64,000 nucleotides of DNA from Procambarus clarkii (lineage: Eukaryota > Arthropoda > Malacostraca > Decapoda > Cambaridae), in NCBI RefSeq assembly GCF_040958095.1, contig NC_091152.1, positions 16,990,984 through 17,054,983 of the forward strand. The letters are read 5' to 3'. A program made the translations under genes and the position numbers. Below are positions 1 through 9,700 of the stretch, piece after piece; the first letter of the stretch is position 1; each line of letters begins with the position of its first letter. The notes below the pieces were generated by a model. That model did not search any database and had not been told where the DNA came from. It was given only the letters and a program-made list of their open reading frames with translations.

Positions 1-345
1 GATTTATTTGATTAGAGGATTTATTGCCAAACAGAATATAGAAAGTTTTGTCAATGTTAAGGGTGAGTTTGTTGGCAGTTAGCCACAGATGGACTTTATT
101 TAGCTCAGTATTTACTGTGGCATTTAGAGCAAGGGGATCAGGACTGGAGTAAATGAAGGTTGTGTCGTCAGCAAATAGAATTGGTTTGAGGTGTTGGGAG
201 GCATTTGGAAGGTCATTAATGTAGATGAGAAAGAGGAGAGGGCCAAGTATGCTGCCCTGGGGAACACCAATGTTGATGGGTTTAATGATATTCTGTAACC
301 TTTCCTTGCCACAGTCAACCAACAAACTAATACTAAACATAGAAA
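1..345 (-). mobile_element. LINE reverse transcriptase fragment (middle of ORF2)
   Basis: Read on the minus strand, about 110 codons stay open and give non-LTR reverse transcriptase motifs in order: GVPQGSILGPLLFLIYINDLP-type motif B, then the catalytic FADDT at 161-175, then a segment ending near KTFYILFGNK. The fragment runs off the window edge and is 5'-truncated near 345, where the tail of the next LINE copy begins. CR1/Jockey-like is the likeliest group. Confident as a LINE, tentative on clade. Confidence 0.85.
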
Positions 346-1320
346 AGACCTACTATTTATTTATTTATTTATATATATACAAGAAGGTACATTGGGATTG
401 TGAGGATACATAGCATAGTAATTACATTCTTGTAAAGCCACTAGTACGCGCAGCGTTTCGGGCAGGTCCTTAATCTAAGGAAATATTAAGTAGGTAAATA
501 CTTGCAAAATTTATAAAAATGATAACAGGTACATAGCAAGAAAAAAAATAAAAGATGAGAGAAAATTTGTAGGTATATTAAAGCACATAGGTAGCTCAGA
601 TTGATTGCAATGACAGCTTGAATGGTAGTTAAAAAAAATTAGTAGGCACAATACAGCATATGGCTAGCACATAAAAGAAGACAGCAATGAACACAATGAT
701 AAGGTTGTTTGGATTAAGTACATTAAGATTGGGAGATTGGGTAACACTAGATACAGAGCAAATTTAAAGCTCAGTGTAGGAAACTAAATAGATGAAGTTA
801 GGTACGTTTTGGTTTTGGTTTTAAATAAGGCAAAAGTTTTACAGTTTTTCAATTCACTAGGGAGTGAGTTCCATAGACTAGGTCCCTTAATTTGCATAGT
901 GTGTTTACACAGATTAAGCTTGACCCTGGGGATATCAAAGAGATATTTATTTCTGGTGTTGTGATAATGGGTCCTATTACATCTGTCCAGGGAGAGTTTC
1001 AGAGCAGGATTTGCTTTTAAGAACAGGGTTTTGTAAATGTAGTTGACACAAGAGAATGTGTGGAGGGAGTTAATATTTAGCAAGTTTAGGGATTTAAACA
1101 AGGGAGCTGAGTGTTGTCTGAAAGCAGAATTTGTTATTATTCTGATAGCAGATTTTTGCTGGGTGATGATGGGCTTAAGGTGGTTTGCAGTGGTAGACCC
1201 CCATGCACAGATACCATAATTAAGATAGGGGTAGATTAGTGCATAATATAGTGAGAGGAGAGCAGAGTTAGGAACATAATATCTTATTTTAGAGAGTAAT
1301 ACCAACTGTTTTAGAGACTT
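346..1320 (-). mobile_element. 5'-truncated LINE, ORF2 C-terminus plus 3' UTR and TTTA tail
   Basis: The minus strand holds the end of a LINE ORF2 (open 784-1305, 173 codons), a 3' UTR, and an (ATTT)n-type tail at about 346-372. The 3' UTR contains the block CCCGAAACGCTGCGCGTACT (around 430-465 on plus), which recurs in every LINE tail and tRNA-SINE of this window. The protein shows the post-RT pattern GICAWG, PIITQQKSAIR, CNRTHYHNTRNK, FDIPRVKLN and LWNSLPSELKN. The copy is truncated at about 1320, directly beside the promoter-like region that follows. Confidence 0.85.
784..1305 (-). pseudogene. LINE ORF2 C-terminal domain (post-RT), partial
   Basis: 173 codons, of which nearly all match the C-terminal domain also seen at 6084-6610 and 47552-47730 in this window (HNTRNKY, FDIPRV, LWNSLP). 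The RT catalytic core is missing upstream, so the piece cannot be functional on its own. The first in-frame Met has no significance; the homology begins before it in another frame (VSKTVG), which suggests an indel. Confidence 0.8.
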
Positions 1321-1344
1321 TTAGAGACTAGAGGGGTATAGTGA

Positions 1345-1515
1345 GGCGTGACGTCACGGAATGACGTTTGGAGGCAGCCATGACGTCACACAGTAATACA
1401 GCATGGGAGGCATGACGTAGTACAGCAGCAGACGTAGCGGCAGTAGTACAGCAGACAGAGGTGAGCTGTGACGTATATAAGGGTCCCGGAGGCCAGGAGC
1501 GCCACACACGGTGCT
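1345..1515 (+). promoter_or_regulatory. TATA promoter with clustered CRE-like TGACGT sites
   Basis: Two perfect TGACGTCA palindromes (1349-1356 and 1381-1388) and three further TGACGT cores (1362, 1413, 1469) lie within about 125 bp. The last core overlaps a TATATAAG box at 1474-1481. A start ATG pair lies at 1535-1540, about 60 bp after the TATA box, a normal spacing for a short 5' UTR. CRE/ATF-type bZIP factors bind such sites; regulation by them is inferred. Confidence 0.6.
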
Positions 1516-1534
1516 CAGCTCCCAACACAGGACG

Positions 1535-1875
1535 ATGATGGCCAGCAAGCTCCTGGTGATGTCCACAGTTTCTCTCTTGCATGTCCCCTCCGCCGGCGGC
1601 GACCACTCTCCTGACAAACATTCTAGTGTTGATAGGTTTCCCCTGGAGGCTGTCCGGATTCTACAGACTGTTAATTGCATGCGGGCTGCATGTTGACCAG
1701 TTGGTTATTTCAAAGAAAGCAGAGAGATAGCATCAATAAAGTCGGGGTGGGAATTCGTTTGTAAATGGAATGTCTCAGGCCTCTGTTATTTAACATATAT
1801 AATATTTACACTCAGGATTGAGCAGCATTATCGGCAAACGATGACATCTTATTGCTTCATATTTACAATTATTAC

Positions 1876-1914
<39 letters not shown>

Positions 1915-4900
1915 TTATTTATATATATACAAGAAGGTACATTGGGTTTGTGAGAATACATTGGATAGTACAGTATTTACATTCTTGTAAAGCCACTAGT
2001 ACGCGCAGCGTTTCGGGCAGGTCCTTAATCTAGCAGATAATTTTAAGTAGGTAAATTCTACCAGAATTGATAGAACTTATAGAATTGATTATAGATAGAT
2101 AACTTAACCTATCAACGGTATAGGTTAAGTAATAATTGTAATTAAGAAGCAATAAGATGCTTATCTTAACATACTAAGAAGGTTAGGTAAGGTCGGTGTT
2201 TTCTATGAAGCTTTTCAAGGTAAACTAAAATATTCACAATCAATTAGTATATCACATATGCACTTATTAAATAAGCCAATATTGGACTTAAAGAAAGTGC
2301 AAGAACGGGTTGTGGACAAAAATGGGACAGACAAAAACCTATATTTTGAAGAGTAATTTAATTAGCTTAATTTACACGACTGAAATATATAAATTAATGA
2401 AAGGGTGTAATAAAAGGAATATACATAAGGCTGTAAATATATCTATAACGCAATTCTTTTTTTTTTTTTTTTTTTTTTTTTTTGAGATATATACAAGAGT
2501 TGTTACATTCTTGTAGAGCCACTAGTACGCGTAGCGTTTCGGGCAAGTCCTTAATCCTATGGTCCCTGGAATACGATCCCCGCCGCGAAGAATTGTTGTT
2601 ACAACCAAGTACACATTTTACTGTTGAGTTAAACAGAGGCTACAGTTAAGGAATTGCGCCCAGTAAATCCTCCCCGGCCAGGATACGAACCCAAGACATA
2701 GCGCTCGCGGAACGCCAGGCGAGTGTCTTACCACTGCACCACGGAGACTGTTAATATGACACAATAGATATAAATTTAATAAATTTTGATTCAGTATAGA
2801 TCTTGATAAATACTGGTTTGGAAATAAATTTTCTATATTGGTTTATGGAATGAATTACCGGGTAACGTGATAGACATGGGATAGTTGGAGTGTTTCAGTC
2901 GTAGGATAGACATACAGTATATATGAAGGAATTTGGATTGATATAAATAAAAGCTGCAGTGAAGGGATCAATAGGCTTTTTGATTCCTGCATTCTGAAGT
3001 TCGTTTGCTATTTATAGTTTTCTTCTATAGTTTATAGTTTTCTCGCACACCACTTTCCTATATTATGTTAAATCTAATTTCCTTATGATCACTGTTCCCA
3101 AACTTGCTTCTCATTTCTATATCATTCACTAGAGTTTCTGCTAGAACCTAGTCTAATATTTGCTTTTCGTGATGGTTCCACGATATATTGTTGAAGAAAG
3201 CAGTTCTCCAACATTCTGAATTTACATTGTCAATGTTATTTATACAGTTTAATGTACTATAATTAGTTGCCAATGATACAAGCGTTGTCATGACTAGATA
3301 CCAAGGATACTGCTATACCAAGGATATATCTGCGCACACATGTATCTGTGCACACATGTATCTGAGCACACATGTATCTGCGCACACATGTTATCTGTGC
3401 ACACATGTATCTGAGCACACATGTATCTGAGCACACATGTATCTGTGCACACATGTATCTGCGCACACATGTATCTGTGCACACATGTATCTGCGCACAC
3501 ATGTATCTGTGCACACATGTATCTGAGCACACATGTATCTGCGCACACATGTATCTGTGCACACATGTATCTGAGCACACATGTATCTGAGCACACATGT
3601 ATCTGTGCACACATGTATCTGAGCACACATGTATCTGTGCACACATGTATCTGAGCACACATGTATCTACGCACACATGTATCTGTGCACACATGTATCT
3701 GCGCACACATGTATCTGTGCACACATGTATCTGAGCACACATGTATCTACGCACACATGTATCTGCGCACACATGTATCTGAGCACACATGTATCTGAGC
3801 ACACATGTATCTACGCACACATGTATCTGTGCACACATGTATCTGCGCACACATGTATCTGAGCACACATTTCCTTCTATCGAGCTTTGGCGGCCTATAT
3901 GACACACCTTTCATTAAGCCATCATTATTTTCATGTTATTCATTTCTGACAGCTGTGTGTGGCTCAGTTTTTAACCCCTTGTTGTCAGAACATCTATTTG
4001 CTTTCTGATATATATTGCTGCTCCCCCTCCTTCTCTAATCTATCAATGTGTAGCAATTTGTAACTTCAATTTATATTGAGACAATAGTTAATTATTTTGC
4101 ACATTCATACATGATTCTGTTAGAGAAATAATATCTATTAATTCTGTGTAGATAAATAAATGCTAAAAGTCAGCTAACATTTAAATTCAACTGGATAAGA
4201 TCATTAGGGCAAATGGGGGGGGGGGATCTTGACAAGCTGCCGGCTTCCTGTCCTCATCGAGGCCACTGTGCTGGCTCTCCTGACTGTTGTAACACAATGT
4301 TGTCACACTCGCAGGTACTGGTACTGGTGGTGCTGGCTCTCCTGACTGTTGTAACACAGTGTTGTCACACTCGCAGGTACTGGTACTGGTGGTGCTGGCT
4401 CTCCTGACTGTTGTAACACAGTGTTGTCTCACTCGCAGGTACTGGTACTGGTGGTGCTGGCTCTCCTGACTGTTGTAACACAGTGTTGTCTCACTCGCAG
4501 GTACTGGTACTGGTGGTGCTGGCTCTCCTGACTGTTGTAACACAATGTTGTCTCACTCGCAGGTACTGGTACTGGTGGTGCTGGCTCTCCTGACTGTTGT
4601 AACACAGTGTTGTCTCACTCGCAGGTACTGGTACTGGTGGTGCTGGCTCTACTGACTGTTGTAACACAATGTTGTCTCACTCGCAGGTACTGGTACTGGT
4701 GGTGCTGGCTCTCCTGACTGTTGTAACACAGTGTTGGCTCACTCGCAGGTACTGGTACTGGTGGTGCTGGCTCTCCTGACTGTTGTAACACAGTGTTGGC
4801 TCACTCGCAGGTACTGGTACTGGTGGTGCTGGCTCTCCTGACTGTTGTAACACAGTGTTGGCTCACTCGCAGGTACTGGTACTGGTGGTGCTGGCTCTCC

Positions 4901-5272
4901 TGACTGTTGTAACACAGTGTTGGCTCACTCGCAGGTACTGGTACTGGTGGTGCTGGCTCTACTGACTGTTGTAACACAGTGTTGTCTCACTCGCAGGTAC
5001 TGGTACTGGTGGTGCTGGCTCTCCTTGACTGTTGTAACACAGTGTTGTCTCACTCGCAGGTACTGGTACTGGTGGTGCTGGCTCTCCTGACGGTAGCAGT
5101 CGTCGGGGCTCCGGACTACGGCTACTACACTTACCCCTACGGCCCTAATCCTCCCTACGTGAGCTACTACTACGGAAATTCCCCGTATTACTACTACTAC
5201 AACTACGGCTATCCGTACTACAACTACGGCTACCCACTCTCCTACAGTTACGTTAATATGATGTCCGGATAG
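1535..5272 (+). CDS. Small secreted tyrosine-rich peptide, two exons (1535-1555 and 5060-5272)
   Basis: Exon 1 encodes MMASKLL (ATG at 1535) and could end before GTGATG at 1556. Exon 2 starts after the CAG acceptor at 5057-5059 and continues in the same phase with VLVLVVLALLTVAVVGA, which makes one classic signal peptide. It then encodes about 53 residues and stops with TAG at 5270-5272. The predicted mature part is about 42% Tyr (22 of 53), rich in Gly, Pro and Asn, has no Cys, Lys or Arg, and carries runs of three to five Tyr. Such composition suggests an extracellular matrix or cuticle peptide able to cross-link through tyrosines; that is inference. The donor is weak at +5, so the exon-1 assignment rests on the perfect phase, the signal peptide and the promoter upstream. 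The alternative is that exon 1 reads on as an unrelated ORF to 1696. The intron carries LINE, SINE and minisatellite insertions. Confidence 0.6.
1868..2060 (-). mobile_element. LINE 3'-end fragment with (TTTA)n tail
   Basis: This is a short 5'-truncated LINE insertion consisting of the 3' UTR block (CGCAGCGTTTCGGGCAGGTC at about 2003-2022) and a long ATTT-repeat tail at about 1876-1920. It is nearly identical to 346-480. It sits inside the presumed intron of the tyrosine-rich peptide gene. Confidence 0.75.
2455..2752 (-). mobile_element. tRNA-derived SINE, full length
   Basis: On the minus strand the element begins with a tRNA-like head (TCTCCGTGGTGCAGTGGTAA as A box; GGTTCGTATCC as B box). 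It runs through a body with CCGGGGAGGATTTACTGG and ends with CCCGAAACGCTACGCGTACT, then ACAACTCTTGTATATATC and an oligo-A tail (oligo-T at 2457-2482). The same family recurs at 18916-19191 (minus) and 40228-40484 (plus). Its 3' tail matches the LINE 3' UTR of this window. Confidence 0.85.
3325..3870 (+). repeat. 16-bp minisatellite, about 34 copies
   Basis: The unit is ACACATGTATCTGTGC, with one position switching among T, A and C (GTGC, GAGC, GCGC) and a few ACGC variants. Since 16 is not a multiple of three, all frames on both strands stay open for long stretches; those ORFs are artefacts. The unit contains the palindromes ACATGT and TGTGCACA. Confidence 0.95.
4265..5091 (+). repeat. 62-bp tandem array of splice acceptor plus signal-peptide coding segment
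   Basis: About 13 copies of a 62-bp unit. Each holds a TTGTCTCACTCGCAG acceptor-like motif followed by GTACTGGTACTGGTGGTGCT, which codes VLVLVVLALL in the last copy. Acceptor AGs repeat every 62 bp from about 4311 to 5059. The penultimate unit has one extra T (63 bp), so splicing to its acceptor would also be in frame with the Tyr-rich exon. Earlier acceptors are out of frame. Copies differ by only a few substitutions (TTGTCT, TTGGCT, TTGTCA). Confidence 0.95.
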
Positions 5273-5626
5273 GTGGACTATCCGGATTATCCAGCAGTCC
5301 GGATAGGCGGCGACCTGGGCTGCCGGAAGCCCAAGTGAGAGGCTTCAAAATTCTTGGAAAAGTTCCCGGATAAGTTTTTCAAGAAGTTTCAGAAGACTCC
5401 GACAAGCCTCGCAAGCCTAGCATCTCCCAAACATGGTATCAGCCTTATTACACCTTTATTTTGGTAAAAGTGCGTAGTAGTTGAATGATGGCGAGTAGTG
5501 TAGAGTGCGTGAAGGAGTCCCACGGGCTTGGGAGCCTACGCACTCAACACGAACATCGTCTGAGTGTGTGAACGCAATTTATTAAAATCGGTATTTGAGG
5601 GTGTCTATACACACACATTATTAGGA

Positions 5627-5632
5627 AATAAA
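5627..5632 (+). terminator. Candidate polyadenylation signal AATAAA
   Basis: This AATAAA hexamer lies about 355 bp after the stop codon of the Tyr-rich peptide, before the next LINE begins at about 5711. A further AATAAA-rich stretch follows at 5665-5680. Assignment is by position only. Confidence 0.4.
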
Positions 5633-5710
5633 CTCACAATTGTCGATTTCAAAGAACTGAAGATAAAATAAATAATTAGTTTACCATTATTTTGTGTTAA
5701 TATTACGTTC

Positions 5711-6610
5711 CACGTCGACTAATAAATAAATAAATAAATATGTTTATTCAGGTAAGGTATATACATACAAGTGATGTTACATTAATGGATTGATATATAG
5801 ATAGAGCTAGTACATACAATGCCTAAAGCCACTATTACGCAATGCGTTTCGGGCAGGAAAAACATTAATATCTAGAACTTAATACTAATTGAGCATAAAG
5901 AATAAAAAGTGTTGAGAACAAATACAAATAAAGATAAAAAAAGGGGGGGGGGGAACATGACTGAAAAAGCAGCACAAATACAATAGGTTGACAAAAAGTG
6001 ATAAAAAAAAAAAAAATAACAGACATGGGTTGACAATAGAGGAGTGAGGTAGGTTACAGGGAATTTATTAGGTAGTGTTTAGTTTATATCTTAAACTGGT
6101 TGAGAGAGGTACAGTCTTTAACATGGTTGGGAAGGTCATTCCACATTCTGGGTCCCTTGATTTGTAGAGCATTTCTAGTTTGATTAAGTCGTACTCTAGG
6201 AATATCAAAACTGTATTTATTCCTGGTGTGGTGCTCATGGGTTCTGTTACAACCTTCTATGAAGCTTTTGAGGTCAGGATTGGCATTACAGTTCAGCGTT
6301 TTATATATGTATAATACACATGAGAGAATGTGCAGTGACTTAATATCTAACATATTCAGAGATTTGAGTAAGGGTACCGAGTGATGTCTGGGGCCAGAGT
6401 TGGATATTGTCCTAATAGCAGCTTTGTGTTGGGTAATTAGAGGACGTAAATGATTTTGGGTAGTAGAAACCCCAAGCACAAATACCATAGTTGAGATATG
6501 GATAGATAAGGGAGTAATAGAGAGTAACCAGGGCAGGGCGTGGTACATAATATCTGATCTTAGAAAGAATGCCAACAGTTTTTGAAACTTTTTTTGATAT
6601 ATTTAGAATG
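5711..6610 (-). mobile_element. LINE, ORF2 C-terminus with 3' UTR and AATA tail
   Basis: The minus strand gives KVSKTVGILSKIRYYVP, ALVTLYYSLIYPYLNYGICA and, after a frameshift near 6470, NHLRPLITQHKAAIRT, HHTRNKYSFDIPRV and GPRMWNDLPNHV. The 3' UTR contains CCCGAAACGCATTGCGTAAT (around 5836-5855) and ends in (TTTA)n at about 5720-5740. It is a second LINE subfamily related to the one at 346-1320. Confidence 0.85.
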
Positions 6611-6747
6611 TGTCCCTGGACACATTCCCTGTCCCTGGACACTAAGTCGACAGTCCGACACACTAGTGCATAATAATAATCTGTGACTACAGCTTCGAAC
6701 CACCGCCATCAATACAGACTTGTTATTAAAATGTTTGTCATTAGTCA
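6611..6747. other. Unassigned stretch before the satellite
   Basis: Holds a short repeat of GTCCCTGGACAC and AT-rich unique-looking sequence. No gene signal was seen. Confidence 0.5.
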
Positions 6748-9700
6748 ACTGTTCCTGGCCTCTGGTAATATTGGGAGAACCGTTCCTGGCCTCTGGTAAT
6801 ATTGGGAGAACTGTTCCTGGCCTCTGGTAATATTGGGTGAACTGTTCCTGGCCTCTGGTAATATTGGGAGAACTGTTCCTGGCCTCTGGTAATATTGGGA
6901 GAACTGTTCCTGGCCTCTGGTAATATTGGGTTAAGTGTTTCCTGGCCTCTGGTAATATTGGGTGAACTGTTCGTGGCCTCTGGTAATATTGGGTGAACTG
7001 TTCCTGGCCTCTGGTAATATTGGGAGAACCGTTCCTGGCCTCTGGTAATATTGGAAGAACTGTTCCTGGCCTCTGGTAATATTGGGTGAACTGTTCCTGG
7101 CCTCTGGTAATATTGGGAGAACTGTTCCTGGCCTCTGGTAATATTGGGAGAACTGTTCCTGGCCTCTGGTAATATTGGGTTAAGTGTTCCTGGCCTCTGG
7201 TAATATTGGGTGAACTGTTCCTGGCCTCTGGTAATATTGGGAGAACTGTTCCTGGCCTCTGGTAATATTGGGAGAACTGTTCCTGGCCTCTGGTAATATT
7301 GGGAGAACTGTTCCTGGCCTCTGGTAATATTGGGTGAACTGTTCCTGGCCTCTGGTAATATTGGGAGAACTGTTCCTGGCCTCTGGTAATATTGGGAGAA
7401 CTGTTCCTGGGCCTCTGGTAATATTGGGTTAAGTGTTTCCTGGCCTCTGGTAATATTGGGTGAACTGTTCCTGGCCTCTGGTAATATTGGGTGAACTGTT
7501 CCTGGCCTCTGGTAATATTGGGAGAACCGTTCCTGGCCTCTGGTAATATTGGGAGAACTGTTCCTGGCCTCTGGTAATATTGGGTGAACTGTTTCTGGCC
7601 TCTGGTAATATTGGGAGAAACTGTTCCTGGCCTCTGGTAATATTGGGAGAAACTGTTCCTGGCCTCTGGTAATATTGGGTTAAGTGTTCCTGGCCTCTGG
7701 TAATATTGGGTGAACTGTTTCCTGGCCTCTGGTAATATTGGGAGAACTGTTCCTGGCCTCTGGTAATATTGGGAGAACTGTTCCTGGCCTCTGGTAATAT
7801 TGGGTTAAGTGTTCCTGGCCTCTGGTAATATTGGGTGAACTGTTCCTGGCCTCTGGTAATATTGGGTGAACTGTTCCTGGCCTCTGGTAATATTGGGAGA
7901 ACTGTTCCTGGCCTCTGGTAATATTGGGTTAAGTGTTCCTGGCCTCTGGTAATATTGGAGAACTGTTCCTGGCCTCTGGTAATATTGGGAGAACTGTTCC
8001 TGGCCTCTGGTAATATTGGGAGAACTGTTCCTGGCCTCTGGTAATATTGGGAGAACTGTTCCTGGCCTCTGGTAATATTGGGAGAACTGTTCCTGGCCTC
8101 TGGTAATATTGGGTGAACCGTTTCCTGGCCTCTGTAATATTGGGTGAACTGTTCCTGGCCTCTGGTAATATTGGGTGAACTGTTCCTGGCCTCTGGTAAT
8201 ATTGGGAGAAACTGTTCCTGGCCTCTGGTAATATTGGGTGAACTGTTCCTGGCCTCTGGTAATATTGGGTGAACTGTTACTGGCCTCTGGTAATATTGGG
8301 TGAATCTGTTCCTGGCCTCTGGTAATATTGGGTGAACTGTTCTGGCCTCTGGTAATATTGGGAGAAACTGTTCCTGGCCTCTGGTAATATTGGGAGAACT
8401 GTTCCTGGCCTCTGGTAATATTGGGAGAACTGTTCCTGGCCTCTGGTAATATTGGGAGAACTGTTCCTGGCCTCTGGTAATATTGGGAGAACTGTTCCTG
8501 GCCTCTGGTAATATTGGGAGAAACTGTTTCCTGGCCTCTGGTAATATTGGGTGAACTGTTCCTGGCCTCTGGTAATATTGGGTGAACTGTTCCTGGCCTC
8601 TGGTTAAGTATGGGTGAACTGTTCCTGGCCTCTGGTAATATTGGTGAACTGTTCCTGGCCTCTGGTAATATTGGAGAACTGTTCCTGGCCTTTGGTAATA
8701 TTGGGAGAACTGTTCCTGGCCTCTGGTAATATTGGGAGAACTGTTCCTGGCCTCTGGTAATATTGAGAGAACTGTTCCTGGCCTCTGGTAATATTGGGTG
8801 AACTGTTCCTGGCCTCTGGTAATATTGGGAGAACTGTTTCCTGGCCTCTGGTAATATTGGGTTAAGTGTTCCTGGCCTTTGGTAATATTGGGAGAACTGT
8901 TCCTGGCCTCTGGTAATATTGGGTGAAACTGTTTCCTGGCCTCTGGTAATATTGGGAGAACTGTTCCTGGCCTCTGGTAATATTGGGTTAAGTGTTCCTG
9001 GCCTCTGGTAATATTGGAGAACTGTTCCTGGCCTCTGGTAATATTGGGTGAACCGTTCCTGGCCTCTGGTAATATTGGGTGAACTGTTCCTGGCGTCTGG
9101 TAATATTGGGTGAACTGTTCCTGGCCTCTGGTAATATTGGGAGAACTGTTCCTGGCCTCTGGTAATATTGGGTGAACTGTTCCTGGCCTCTGGTAATATT
9201 GGGTGAACTGTTACTGGCCTTCTGGTAATATTGGGAGAACTGTTCCTGGCCTCTGGTAATATTGGAGAACTGTTCCTGCCTCTGTAATATTGGGAGAACT
9301 GTTCCTGGCCTCTGGTAATATTGGGAGAACTGTTCCTGGCCTCTGGTTAATATTGGATGAACTGTTTCCTGGCCTCTGGTAATTGTGGGTGAACTGTTCC
9401 TGGCCTCTGGTAATATTGGGTGAACTGTTCCTGGCCTCTGGTAATATTGGGTGAACTGTTCCTGGCCTCTGGTAATATTGGGAGAACTGTTCCTGGCCTC
9501 TGGTAATATTGGGTTAAGTGTTCCTGGCCTTTGGTAATATGGGAGAACTGTTCCTGGCCTCTGGTAATATTGGGTGAACTTGTTCCTGGCCTCTGGTAAT
9601 ATTGGGAGAGAACTGTTCCTGGCCTCTGGTAATATTGGGAGAAACTGTTCTGGCCTCTGGTAATATTGGGAGAACTGTTCCTGGCCTCTGGTAATATTGG

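Noticed and set aside
1511-1696. ORF continuing from the exon-1 ATG region as a 61-codon peptide
   Set aside because: Its downstream part has no recognisable pattern, whereas splicing at 1555 to 5060 yields a complete signal peptide; kept only as an alternative.
3263-3907. 214-codon Cys-rich ORF (MCAQIHVCADTC repeats)
   Set aside because: Product of the 16-bp minisatellite, open equally in other frames and on the opposite strand.
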